NCBI GenBank assembly: GCA_905250115.1
Contig: CAJNOI010000148.1
Location: 1 to 64,000 of the forward strand
DNA length: 64,000 bases
Source of the DNA: Adineta steineri
Taxonomy: Eukaryota; Rotifera; Eurotatoria; Adinetida; Adinetidae
Direction of reading: 5' to 3'
The position numbers and the translations under genes were made by a program. The notes under the pieces are model-generated. The model searched no databases. It saw nothing but the letters and a program-made list of their open reading frames with translations, and was not told the DNA's origin. Shown here in pieces: positions 34,621 to 46,117 of the stretch; positions within the stretch are counted from its first letter, which is position 1; each line of letters opens with the position of its first letter.

Positions 34621-36404
34621 TTCAATTGAAATCATCTATAATAATCAGTGTTGTTTTTCTTTTGTTAAAAAAAAAAACATTATTTAAAAAAACAGCAACA
34701 GTTTATGTGTATATTTTTTTTTCCTTTTTCTCTCTCTCTCTTTCTCTTCTTTCTTCTTTTCTCACAAGGAATAAAACTGAATTGTATCATATACACAGCT
34801 TGATTCGTCGCCTGACTAGTATTATTCTATCGATGATTGCTGGATTATGTTGCCTATATAATACATCAAATGAGTTTGAACGTTGTCACAGCTTCTTCTT
34901 TCGACCGAAAAAAAAACGATTAGTAACACGCAATCACCTCAGTTTTAAGAGAGAGAAAGAGAAATTTTCTATCAATTGATTTCGAACTCTATTTCAGTTA
35001 GTCTCCTGTCACTAACTGACAAGTTAATCACGGACACTTTTTGATGACAAAACACGCTATGGTACACAATGGGTGGTAAAAGACTTGTGATGATATTTTT
35101 CTTTTTCTTCTTTAACAGAAAAAAAGAGAAGAAAACTCAATCAAAAGAGAAATGACAGAAAAAAACGCCTGTCTCGTTTCCTCTAATGGGTGTTGATCAA
35201 TAAACAATCATAACATATATGCCCACCCATATTTTGACAACACAAATTTGTTCTCATCATTATCTTTTCTTCTTAATAAACAAGAACAAAAATTTGCAAC
35301 TGTTTGTTAGACTTTATCTTAACTCGACAAATGACACTCGTTTATCATTTATACTAATTCATTTGACTATCGTCGCGTTTAAAGGTCATGTAGAAAGCTA
35401 ATTGAAAGGCAATTGATAGACAATCATCATCCGATTAACTCCTCTTCTCTTCTCTTTCGTTAGTCAAAAAGGAAAAGAGCAAGAGCAAGAGCACTTGATT
35501 AACAAGCCAGATAACGATCAATTTCTCTCCTTCATTTAACTGTATATCATCACTGACAACATAACAGCAATTAACGCCAATCAACCAAGATGTGATGTGA
35601 CGAGCCAGCCGATACTCTATAAATAGTAAATCACAGCACAGATGTTTGTTGACACGTTAAACACATGTACTAAGATATTTCTTAACGGACAAAAAGAAAA
35701 TATACATATTAAAAAAAAAACTATTTCCATCAAAATCTTCTATTAACAACAGAAATGTAAAATAACAAATTCTTATCATTTAAATTTCATATTAAAGCAA
35801 TAATACATAGTTTAATAAATAAGCGTTATTATCATACAGTAAAAAAATTATCTCTCTAAAATAATACTGTAGAATATTTTAATGTATCATTCTTTCGTAT
35901 AAGTGCATATATGAGAAACTCTTATTCACTTCTAAAGTTGGATTTCAATATTAAAGTAGAAATTTCTTATTTTTATGATGAAATATGTTATCATATTCGT
36001 AGTTTTCTGTCAATAGATGTCGGTAGTGATTGTAATGATGAAATTCGATAGAATGATAATTTGTTTTTCTAGTTAAATACAAATTTTTGTAATACGATGA
36101 AATATTTAACTATGATGATTCTATTGAAATCTTTGAAAGAAATTATCGCTACTTGTCATGTAATATATCAATGATAGGTAACTCTTATAGTTTGATTGGT
36201 TGATATTCACTAATATCGAGCTTAAAGCAATGTTACACATAGTATTTCAAGTGCATATTTCACCTAAAGAAGGTTTTTTCTAATTAGGAACTACTATTTT
36301 TATTCAGGAATGTTCCAAACTATTATTCATAGATTCTCACTAATCATTCTTGATAGATTTTAACTTGAAATACTATTTTTTAGTTGTTAATCAAAATCAA
36401 ACTG
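34621..36404. other. intergenic region, TBX2/3 3' UTR then spacer
   Basis: Contains the probable TBX2/3 3' UTR with a CT-rich tract (34725-34760) and AATAAA at 34770. Nothing further recognised up to the makorin start. Confidence 0.55.
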
Positions 36405-38569
36405 ATGGCGTCGAGCAATGTTATTTATACTAATGAACAACCAAGAGAGCTATGCCGGTTTGTTTCCTAATTATATTGAATTAATAAATATCTATCTATT
36501 CTTTTAAATTCTATTTAGATATTTTCTTTCCAATGCATGTCGTTACGGTGACAACTGTGTTTATTCACATGATCGATCGAATGCTCAAGTAAATAATGTC
36601 TGTCGATATTATCTTCAAGGAAAATGTAGTTATGGTGAAAGATGCAGGTATAGGACATTGATTGATTTTCTTCTCGATTTTTTATTCATTTTGTAAAGAT
36701 ATGATCATGTTCGACCAAAACCACAAATATCTACTACTACTACTACATTTCAACCTGTTTCTTTTCGTTCTAATCTTCCACTACCCACACCACCACCACA
36801 CCAACAACAACAGAATTTTATTAATACTAAATCTCTGCCTATGAATGGAGCAGGTATTATTAGATTTCTTGTTTTTCAATTGTATCTATTTTAAAACTTG
36901 TTTTTAGTACCAATGAGTTATGCAAGTGTTTGTCGTGGTTCTGACGACATTATTGATCCGTCCATTACTAATCAGCAATTATCTCCCTCACATTCTACTT
37001 TTTTTCTTCAATCCTTATGTCCATATGCTGAAAAAGATGGTATTTGCGAAGCATTAGAAACAGGACGATATTGTCCATATATTCATGGTGATTTATGCGA
37101 TCTATGTGAAATGCCAGCATTACATCCAGCAAATGAAAAACAACGTGAACAACATCGAATAGTAAATATATATCAACATATTAAAGTTATTATTATTATT
37201 TTGTTTTGTTTGTATTATTAAGGAATGTTTAAGAAAACATGAAGCTGAATGTGAGGAAGCATTTGCAACACAACGAAGTCAAGATAAAAAATGTGGTGTT
37301 TGTCTTGAAACAGTATGGGATAGAGATGGTGATAAACGATTTGGTATATTAGAAAATTGCGATCATATTTTTTGTTTGGAATGTATACGAAAATGGCGTG
37401 CTTCATCAAATTATGAACATAAAGTTGTTAAAGCTTGGTAAATATAACTATTTTGTTCTTCTCAATCAAAAAAAAAAGCAATATTATTATTTTAGTCCAG
37501 AATGTCGTGTTAAATCAGATTTTGTTACACCAACGAAATATTGGCCTGAAAATGAACAATCGAAACAAGAGTTAATTAAAGCATATAAAGAAAATCTTCA
37601 GTAAGTTAATATCATTTTGTTTTCGTATATAGAAATCAGTGATGAAGTATAGTTAAGTTGCATATTCGATCTAATAGATAAATTGAGTTGAGCTTTGTTT
37701 TAGAGAAAAAAAAATATTTTACTATAAACCAAAATATCCTTTTTTGTGTCTCTTTTCAAGTATTAAAATAGGTGGATTCACAACAATTATTTTACAAAAG
37801 ATAGTTTGTATAAAATCTGATCTATTAATAAAGATAAGTATAAATCAATTACTCTCATCCTTAGATCTCTGTAATAAACAAAAATTACTATATAGAGAGT
37901 ACGTGTTACGGAAGTAATTGTCGCATTATCATCTTGATTATTAGTTAGTAGTGTTGATCACGATAGTAAACATAACATTATTATAAATGACGAATTTCTT
38001 TTACTGATTAGAAAGTTTATGTAAGTCGTTACGCTAATAGGTTTTAGTTATAACCTGTAAGATGATTTCTATAGAAAAGATATGAGAGTATTTAGGAAAA
38101 ACTGTTAATTTACTTTTGATAAGAACAATATGTTATTTCTTTGATAAATTAGGCAAATTCATTGTAAATTTTTTAATCGTGGTGATGGTTTATGTCCATT
38201 TGGTTCGAAATGCTTCTATTTACATGTTGATAAACATGGTCAACCTGTTCAACTTGGACCACCACGTCGTCGTCAACGTATTAATGCTCGTGGAGAATTA
38301 GAAAATTTTTCCGATGTTCTTATGGTATCAGTCTTTTCCAATGAAGATTTCGGACGATTTTTTGATGAGTATGTATAGAAATTATTCTTTCTCAAAGTAA
38401 AATATCTTTTCTTTATGTTATTTAAAGATACGATTTTCTATTTGATGACGATGATGATGATGTATCACGTGGTTCTGAAGTTACCGATGAAGATGATTTT
38501 CGTTTTGCTGATGAACATGACTTGTCTGACAATGATGATGAAGAAACTACATCTCCTGGATGGCATTGA
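36405..38569 (+). CDS. MKRN1: makorin RING-finger E3 ubiquitin ligase
   Basis: Exons 36405-36457, 36519-36647, 36699-36853, 36908-37161, 37223-37437, 37496-37600, 38153-38368, 38428-38569. The sum is 1269 nt, giving 422 residues, close to human MKRN1 and MKRN2. Domain order is canonical: two N-terminal C3H fingers (LCRYFLSNACRYGDNCVYSH and VCRYYLQGKCSYGERC), a third C3H (CPYAEKDGICEALETGRYCP), the makorin Cys-His motif (HGDLCDLCEMPALHP), a C3HC4 RING (CGVCLE...CDHIFCLECIRKWR...CPECR), and a last C3H (HCKFFNRGDGLCPFGSKCFY). The acidic tail (DDDDDD, TDEDD) ends in PGWH. Makorins bind RNA and ubiquitinate targets in germline, translation and neurite control. Intron 7 (552 nt) is the only long one. 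AATAAA lies at 38585. Confidence 0.95.
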
Positions 38570-39129
38570 AATTCATTAGTATGAAATAAAAGAATCGTAG
38601 AAAATAATACACACACATACATATATATATATATAGTTTGATATGCATGTAGCCATCAGTCAAATATTCTCTATGTACTAGTTATATTCTTTATTCTAAT
38701 CACGAACATGATTTAAACCAGTTATATTTATATTTATATTTATATTTATATATATATATAGTCGACTTTTATGTGTGTATGTTTAATGGTATGGGTGTTC
38801 ATTGGATTCAAATAACAGTATACAACAACAGCAGATCTTCTTTTTCTCCTTTTTTTTGCCTTTTTTTGTGCATATTAAATAAGAACTTATTGATATCTGC
38901 AACTAATCGATTTTGTTTCGCTTCTTATATTGAAATATAACAAAACATAAACTATGATAATTATTAAAATATTCTCTTATTTCAGTAACAATCATCTTTA
39001 AGATGAAAGACAATCGATATTCAATATCTGTTACTCTACATTGAGATCGTTAGTTGTCTTTTGAAAAATAAAGGAAAAAATTATTGTGTTACCTTTTCCG
39101 TTTTTTTATTTCGAAGTCCAATCAGTGAC

Positions 39130-40039
39130 TTAAAGATTTCCGCAAAATACACATCTACAGTCTTCCGTTCTACCATCTGAACTATCNNNNNNNNNNNNNN
39201 NNNNNNNNNNNNNNNNNNNNNNNNNNNNNNNNNNNNNNNNNNNNNNNNNNNNNNNNNNNNNNNNNNNNNNNNNNNNNNNNNNNNNNGTTAATGGTGAAAG
39301 ATAATTTAATGTCATTTGATCAGTTTGTAGTTGATTTTGTGTAATCGAACGATTTGTTATTGGTGTTGTTATTGTATCCTAAAGAAAATAAATTAAAAAA
39401 AAAGTTTTTTTTTCGTTTTTAAATTTATACTGTATGATCATTTGAATTAAAATTATTAGTATGTGTTTGTGCTCGATGTAATAATTGTGCTTTATATTGC
39501 CCATATGGACTTTCATTTGTATAACATTGTGAATCACATGCCATTAATGCAATATAATCACTTGCTTTTGATTCCAAATAGAATGATATTAAACCATCAT
39601 GTACAAGATCATTTAATGTATCAAAATGTTTTTCACCAACATAATGTGTTGATGTTTGTGAATCGAAAAATAATTTATAATTTTTAACTTCATTATTAAA
39701 TTTAATTGCTAATGTATAAGAGTTTGGTGGATTTAATGATTCACGTACAAGATATGAACCATCAATAGATGTTAACATTAATTGATCAGCATCTGTACGA
39801 GATAGAAGACCATGAAATTCTAAACCATATTGTCGTGGACGACGTGGTTGAGAAGTTCGACATATAATTGGTATTGGTTTAGGTGCTTGCATTTGTAAAT
39901 TATATAAATATGATTTCCATACAGGTAATGATGCTGTTGATGATGGTGATTGAGTTTGACGATGAGGTATTGGATCGAAATGATTTGAAGAAGATGCTAT
40001 TGATGTAACCGATTGATCCATAAATGGGATTGACATCAT
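39130..40039 (-). CDS. CHN1: chimaerin-like protein: SH2 domain part, rest lost in gap
   Basis: Exon 1 is 40039-39431 (203 residues); exon 2 is 39378-39287, running into the gap. SLPVWKSYLYNLQMQAPKP followed by an SH2 domain (YGLEFHGLLSR, YLVRES with Arg99 for phosphotyrosine, HYVGEKHFDTLNDLVHDGL) matches the alpha-chimaerin N-terminus closely. Chimaerins are diacylglycerol-regulated Rac GAPs in neurons, with C1 and RhoGAP domains after the SH2. Neither domain is visible: between the gap and the makorin 3' end only a short frame with DSSDGRTEDCRCVFCGNL and a stop at 39130 is present. Either the gap hides several exons or the locus is truncated. Whether 39186-39130 belongs to this gene is uncertain. 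Confidence 0.8.
39187..39286. other. assembly gap (100 N)
   Basis: Exactly 100 N inside the chimaerin-like gene; true length unknown. Confidence 0.97.
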
Positions 40040-40748
40040 TTTTATAGTTTTGAATTTGACGAGGCGAAAAAAAAGAATTAATAAATAAGATTTTTATTTA
40101 AACTAATGGCAAGATTAAGAAGAGTTTTTTTCTTCTATCGAATGATAAGAAAAAAGGAATCACTGGGGAATATAATTTATGTGTGTGTGGGTGGATAGAT
40201 TATGAACGAACGGACATAAGTTGAACAGAAAAAAAAACGGATACTAGCGTCCTCTTCCATAAGATGAATTTATCAATATAACATCTCCAGAATTAACTAG
40301 TACATATTGAGAAAATTTAGAAAGCTTTTACTGTAATAAAAGTCTTTTTATGACTTTCTTTAATAAGAAATTGATATTTTTATTCATACAAGTATTTATT
40401 ATACATCCTCGAAATCTTGGTTTCATATTTAGTAAATAATCATATAGATTAATTCTTTGAATGTATCTATCGATCGTTGTTTTGAATTATCCATTTGGTT
40501 GATGCGTAGAATAATGACTAACAATTTACGCCTTAATAATGTTATTGATGATAGCATTCGCTTGACTAATTCTTATATATATTTATATTTGAGTAAATAA
40601 CAGTTATATTCGACTGTGTACTCTTTCATCATCACTTCACAAAGACAAAAGAAAATATTCGTACGCTTGATTAATCTTTATTATTGTTATACCTTTCTAT
40701 ATAATACGCAATCTCTTATACTGTTTATTATTACAAAAATATTTTAAA
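40040..40748. other. divergent intergenic spacer
   Basis: A 709-bp region between the chimaerin-like gene (minus) and the secreted protein gene (plus). It should hold both promoters. An AT-rich TATA-like stretch (CTATATAATACG) lies near 40700, about 50 bp before the plus-strand start codon. No gene is seen. Confidence 0.5.
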
Positions 40749-41633
40749 ATGCTCGTCTTTATTGTCGTCTATTCATGTCTTCTTTATATATTATCATCAG
40801 GCCAAATAACTCCAGCTGTGATTTATCCAACACTTGGTCCGGTTAATCCTATTCCAAATAATGATTCCATGCTTAATTTCACATTTATATATCCAGCAAA
40901 TTATCAATTTGTTAATCTTTATGTGCAGTTTACAATCTACGATTTTGTCAATAATACAGTATTAAGTCCTACGAAATATCCTTTTTCCTGGGCGAATTTT
41001 ACTAATAGTAACACATCTTTACCATGGGTTGTGCCCAATGTACTAATGATTCCTGGTGATTATGTTTTTGGTTGTTTCGAATGGGTACAAACTGATGCAA
41101 GTGATCTAACACTTTCGGATATAAATGAATGTGTATTAACACGTGCATCAATAAACTCTACAACACCACCAATTGTGCCATTAAATGTAAGTAATCCTGT
41201 AGCAACGGCTACTTCGATTACTTTCTATACTTATACGTCACAAATGTTACCCTATGATCAAGTAAATATAACAGCAAATATAAATGGGACAGTACAACCA
41301 TCAATAACAAATACAACTTCTAATGCTACATATAATATAAATATGTTCTATTTTATGAATCTAACTCAAAATACACCTTATAATATTTGCATTTCTTATA
41401 TTTATGCAAATTCACTCATCAAAGGATCAGATGCAATGGATACTTCATGTGACGTTATGACAACTTCATCAACTTCATCAGTTTCATCAATTGCACCAGC
41501 GTCATCAACTTTACCAACACCATCACCTTCATTCAATACAACAACTTCACGACCTTCATCTGGTAATTCATTTAATAAGACTATATTATATTTAATGACA
41601 ACTATTTCAATATTTATAAGTATTTTTATTTAA
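40749..41633 (+). CDS. secreted, N-glycosylated, probably GPI-anchored surface protein, family unknown
   Basis: An intronless 294-residue frame. It starts with a signal peptide (MLVFIVVYSCLLYILSSG) and ends with a Ser/Thr/Pro stalk (about residues 235-275) followed by a hydrophobic tail (TILYLMTTISIFISIFI) with nothing after it, the layout of a GPI-anchored protein. Many N-x-S/T sites are present (NFT, NNT, NTS, NST, NVS, NIT, NGT, NTT, NAT). The core has few cysteines and perhaps two beta-sandwich-like repeats. I do not recognise the family; a cell-surface or mucin-like coat role is inference. Confidence 0.7.
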   Translation: MLVFIVVYSCLLYILSSGQITPAVIYPTLGPVNPIPNNDSMLNFTFIYPANYQFVNLYVQFTIYDFVNNTVLSPTKYPFSWANFTNSNTSLPWVVPNVLMIPGDYVFGCFEWVQTDASDLTLSDINECVLTRASINSTTPPIVPLNVSNPVATATSITFYTYTSQMLPYDQVNITANINGTVQPSITNTTSNATYNINMFYFMNLTQNTPYNICISYIYANSLIKGSDAMDTSCDVMTTSSTSSVSSIAPASSTLPTPSPSFNTTTSRPSSGNSFNKTILYLMTTISIFISIFI

Positions 41634-41711
41634 AAATTTTCGAGTTATTTTCTTTTTATTGTCTGTTTGTTTGTCTGTGTAAATACATGTTCAAGGTTGT
41701 GTAGTTTTTTT

Positions 41712-42505
41712 TTATTTCGCTAAATATAAGAGTAAAAATATTCTTTTTATTTTATATTAGAATTTTAAAGATAACTTACAAGCTGTTTTACCAGTAAATT
41801 TCGATAAATCTTTGAGGTTTTTCTCTTCAGTCTTTTTATCTTCAACAGCCCATTGTTGACGTTGCTAAAAGAAAAAGATAATATATATTTCCTTACAAAT
41901 ATAAGAATATATACTTTTGTCATTGAATCACCACGATCGTCACCTATATTTGCTGACATATGTTGTTTAGCTGCTGCTTCAATTCGAGCTATTTCACTTT
42001 TCAAAATACGAAGATATAGATTTTATATAAAATCAAAATAATTTTCTTACGCTTTTCGTTCTTTTTCAATATATGCTTGTTTATCTTTGAGTGCTTGATC
42101 TCTTAATTTATCAACTTGTGTTTCAAGTTTTGTACCAAAACTTTGTGCTGTCTCTTCAAATACTTTCATACGTTGCATATTTTCTTCGATTTGTGCTTGA
42201 CTACGTCGTTTAACATCATCGTCTCGACGTTGTTCACGTTCAACTCGTTCTTTTTCACGTTTTTCTAATATATATTATTAAATAAAAAAAATCATTTTTT
42301 ACTAATAAAGAAAATATTTCCTACCACTATTGATTTTTTTTACTGCTAATAATCTTGTACGAATAATTTTACGTTCATCTGGATCTTTTGCTGCATTAAA
42401 CTGAATAGAAAGAAAACTTGAAATATTAAACAGAAAAATAAATTTCATAAAAAAAACCATTTTTTGAAGTTCTGCTTCATCATCAATTGAATTAACCGAT
42501 GCCAT
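41712..42505 (-). CDS. 170-residue charged coiled-coil protein with smoothelin-like start
   Basis: Exons 42505-42458, 42400-42325, 42264-42051, 41996-41915, 41864-41780, 41719-41712. The sum is 513 nt, giving 170 residues in frame throughout. The first 40 residues (DDEAELQKM, DPDERKIIRTRLLAVKK) weakly resemble the smoothelin domain pattern ERR.IR..... in actin-associated proteins. The rest is a long Glu/Lys/Arg helix (EKREKERVEREQRRDDDVKR), an Ala-rich piece and the end DLSKFTGKTASK. The first donor (GTTTTT) and the AAAAG acceptor of exon 4 are weak, so these two junctions are the least certain. The last coding exon has only 8 coding nt; reading past its donor instead would give a different seven-residue ending with a stop at 41757. 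The stop is 78 nt from the convergent secreted-protein gene. Function unknown. Confidence 0.65.
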
Positions 42506-43953
42506 TTTGGTTTATTTATATAAGAATGTATATCACTCCGTTAGCAAGTAGAACAAATATTACCAGTTTCTTCTTACTGGTAAATGTAGACTTAGATTAT
42601 CCTATTCTGATCGAAGAATGATGGTATGGAGAGAGAGAAAAAAGACTTTTCTCCAGAACAAAAATAGAAAGGAAAACTCAATAGGTTATTGTACATGCAC
42701 CAAAGACAGAAAATAGAACAGAATGCCATATGTGTAGGCGGATATAGCGATGTGTAAACTGGCGAATAGATTAATACGTTGACAATTACATAATCGTTTT
42801 CATCCATTATTTTCCTTGTTATTAACCAATCAAGATTCTATTGAGATTTTCGAATAGAATATTTATTTGATAGTTCAATAATATCAATGTTATTTACACA
42901 TGTTTTTTTTGTTAAGTAAAATAGGGCGTATTTATCCATTCAATTTTGAAAAAAAACGAAAAAAATCCGGTGCGTCATCGTTTATAAGTAAAATTTATAT
43001 TTACGCCTCGAAGGCTTGTACTTTGACTACTAAATACATTTTTTTGATATAACAAAGAGAAGAATAATGTCGACATACTCATAAAATATTTCACGTTTAG
43101 ATTAAAAACACTTTAGTTCATGAATTGTTAAAAAAACTTTCAATTCTCTAAAAGTTAGAGAATTTCATATGAAAAAAATTTAATTTAGAAGGTTTATCAG
43201 GAGATAAATGATATCTATGGATTAATGATCGAACAGGGGTGGCGCCACCGGGGGGTGTCGGTGTTTTACCAAAAATAATGCTACACCCCGCCAAAAATTC
43301 ACAAAATTTCGCTACACCTCCGAAAAATTCAAAAAACTTCGTTTCACTCCCCCCCCCCCCAATGTTGGCTGACCAGCGCCACCCTTGTGAACGAAGCAAT
43401 ATATTTTTATGCTCTACATGAAGTCTTATTGTTCCTGCTTAAATTAAATCAGTCATTCCCAAAAGAAACATTTAGATCAGTCTATTCATATAAACTGATA
43501 TAAATTAATTTTTCAATTTCATTGCAAAATTTCAACCAACGAATACGAAACAAAAATTTTTTTCTTTCTTCAACAAGAAAAAAAAACATTAGTTGAATTA
43601 TAGCTACTTGAGAGAAATAAAAAAGTACAGTACGATCTCTGACTTATTATGCATTTAACAAAAAAGTCGAAAACAAACAATACATCAGATCTGTCCTGCT
43701 TCTTTTTTTTTCAAGAACGAATCAACTAAAACGAGAGAAAAAGAAAGGAGGCGTATGGTCACAACAACAACGACGAAAAAAAATAATAATCTACTACAAA
43801 AAACAAATTCTCTTCAGTCAGTAGGTTGCAATTAATGTATATAAAACAATTCTTTCTTTCACGTGGAATGCATTAGTCTTTTTATTTTATATTGAATTTT
43901 AAGATAAGAACAACTATATTAAATATTTTAGATTCGATCTAGAATAAATTACA
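42506..43953. other. divergent intergenic region with a MITE
   Basis: Spacer between the coiled-coil gene (minus) and the CAP-domain gene (plus). Open frames at 43148-43421 are translations of the MITE at 43234-43387. Nothing else recognised. Confidence 0.55.
43234..43387. mobile_element. hAT-like MITE, second family
   Basis: Starts CAGGGGTGGCGCCACC and ends GCGCCACCCTTG, an inverted repeat with one mismatch over the outer 12 bp. Flanks TGATCGAA (43226-43233) and TGAACGAA (43388-43395) agree at 7 of 8 bases, as for hAT insertions. The interior has repeated CGCCAAAAATTC/CCGAAAAATTC-like segments and a C11 run, and differs from the elements at 8575 and 15871. There is no coding capacity. Confidence 0.8.
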
Positions 43954-44823
43954 ATGAGTCAAAACAATGTTTTTGGTTCGATCTCAGATTTCTTTAGTTC
44001 ACTCGGTAATTTAAATGGAGCTGATCAAGTAAATCGTTTTTTTCAATATTATTGGTATGTTTGGTTAATTATCGCTCTTGCTGTTGTTATTATTATTGCA
44101 GTTAATGTTGCAATATGTTACTACTTCTGTCATCATAGGAAGTTGAATGAAATTGATCCGCTGACAGGTGAAAAACGTTTGTATAATAAAGAATGGGGTA
44201 TTACAAAGCCATTACAAAGTGTATTCATACCAGTTGAACAGAATAAAAAAGATGAAGATGATGATCCAACAGATATTGATCAATATGATGATTCGAAATT
44301 TGCTATTGAAGCATTAATGGAACATAATCAATTTCGTATACAACATGGTGCAGGACCATTAATGGCAAATGAATATTTAAATAAAGCTGCTACGGATTGG
44401 GCACGTGAATTAGCTAAAATAAATGAACTTAAACATAGTCCTGATCAATGGAGACGTTATCAAGGATCAGTATTAGGTGAAAGTCTGGCATATTTTATTG
44501 GACCTATACTTAAAGGTGATCGTCTTACTGATATGTGGTATCGAGAAGTTCGACGACATGATTTTAATGCTGATTTACAAGAAAATACTCTTCACTTTTC
44601 ACAAGTCGTTTGGAAAGGTACAAGAGAAGTTGGTTTTGGTCGTTGTCAAACAGAAGATAAAAAACAATGGTAACATTTCTTTTTCTCTCTCAATTATATT
44701 TATGTTGAATTTCTTTTTTTTAGGTATGGTGTTGCACTTTATTATCCACCTGGTAATTTTCCAAATCAATATGCATATAATGTACTACCACGTAGTGATC
44801 TTGAAGACTTTCGTCTTGCTTAA
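43954..44823 (+). CDS. membrane-anchored CAP/SCP-domain protein (GAPR-1/GLIPR2-like domain)
   Basis: Exons 43954-44669 and 44724-44823. The sum is 816 nt, giving 271 residues. One membrane segment lies at about residues 33-57 (YVWLIIALAVVIIIAVNVAI), followed by an acidic linker (KKDEDDDPTDIDQYDD). The CAP domain runs from about 115 to 265. It carries the four conserved residues in EHNQFR (His125), GESLAY, MWYRE and the CAP signature HFSQVVW. It lacks the cysteines of secreted CAP proteins and most resembles the cytosolic GAPR-1 type, except for the added transmembrane anchor. CAP domains bind lipids or sterols; the job here is unknown. Topology (CAP inside or outside) is unresolved. AATAAA lies at 44864. 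Confidence 0.88.
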
Positions 44824-45413
44824 ATATGAATTAAAGATTATAATTCTTTTGAAAACAATGTATAATAAACTTTTATTTTTTTTGTTGGTGATTTATTTAT
44901 ATTCATATAAGATAAATATGCATAAAAAGAAACAATAAATAATTTGTTGTTTTAGAATAAAAGTAAAATTATTGAAAAGAGATGAGATAATAGATAAAGT
45001 TATCATTCGTATTTTAGTATAATTTTATTTTTTAATCATTTCATGTTAAAAATCAATTAGCAATTTAATATATTCATTGACTTTGTTTGTAGTATGTCTA
45101 ATTTTACTATAGATTTAATCGAAAATGTTTCCGCTATGATGCTCGTTCAACATTCATAGTTATAATTAGTTCAATCAAGTTGTGTTTCACACAATACTAC
45201 TTAGAAAATGATTATGATAATTAATATGCAAGAAGTAAAGATGTAATATAAAATACAACTAGAAGAGTATACTTCACGAGATTATTTTTGAATATAGAAA
45301 CAAAACAAACCTTGTTACATATTATTGTACGCTTCGTTTCGTCTATTCGTCTTCATCTACCGTTTATTATCACACGTGCAAAAATCACATTTTCTATTTG
45401 TACTGATTACACT
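44824..45413. other. intergenic spacer, nothing recognised
   Basis: Holds the CAP gene 3' UTR and the upstream region of the next secreted-protein gene. The reading frame of the latter is open from 45288, but that extension lacks sense as a mature protein start. Confidence 0.5.
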
Positions 45414-45875
45414 ATGATTTTCATACTTTTTATCTGTTTTTATCTTAATAATCAAGTATTGGCATCGTTAATCTTTTGTCCCGTAACAACGACAACAACA
45501 GTAACATCAACACGTTATAGTATGACACTTTCTTCTCCTGGAATAATGTCCTATTCAGGAACTTTACTTTTATCATCGAATGGAAATTTTATTGCTCTTA
45601 TTACAATACCTGATAGTGGTAGTCCACAAAGTGCTATTCAAGGTACATGGTCATCTTCTGCATGTGCAACTTCAATGACATTAAATGCACACAATCTTTA
45701 TTTTCTTGATCTACCAAAATTATCTATCAACAATTTAACATGTACCTATACATGTGGTACGAACAGTGATGTACTAAGAACGTGTACAGTAGTTTATAAA
45801 CTCAAACGATTACAAGCCACTGGAACATATTCAGTTATATTAGATCTTTCAATCCCAAAAGAAACAAACGACTAG
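45414..45875 (+). CDS. small secreted protein, family unknown
   Basis: An intronless frame of 153 residues from the ATG at 45414. That start is chosen because it begins a good signal peptide (MIFILFICFYLNNQVLA, cleavage before SLIFC); the frame is open upstream to 45288 but would bury the signal. The mature part starts with a Thr run (TTTTTVTSTRY), has a beta-rich middle (YSGTLLLSSNGNFIALITI) and about six cysteines (FCP, ACATS, LTCTYTCG, RTCTV) likely to form disulfides. No C-terminal anchor is seen. Family unknown. Confidence 0.65.
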   Translation: MIFILFICFYLNNQVLASLIFCPVTTTTTVTSTRYSMTLSSPGIMSYSGTLLLSSNGNFIALITIPDSGSPQSAIQGTWSSSACATSMTLNAHNLYFLDLPKLSINNLTCTYTCGTNSDVLRTCTVVYKLKRLQATGTYSVILDLSIPKETND

Positions 45876-46117
45876 AAGCGACATTGTATCCTATCGATTT
45901 ATTATTGGTGAATAATAAGAACAAATACGAAAAAATAAAAAAAAGAGACTTAAATAGAGTCGCTACAAGTAATAGCTATATCATTTCATCACCTTTCTAA
46001 ACATTCTAGAAGCTTAATCATTGATCATACTCTGTCCACTTCCCCTTTAACCCCTATAAGTATACATTTCAAATACAGTAACTTGGTAATTATATTTTTA
46101 GATATTAACAAAAGAAA

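Noticed and set aside
43148-43421. Overlapping open frames on both strands rich in Gly and Pro
   Set aside because: They are chance translations of the MITE and its C-run.
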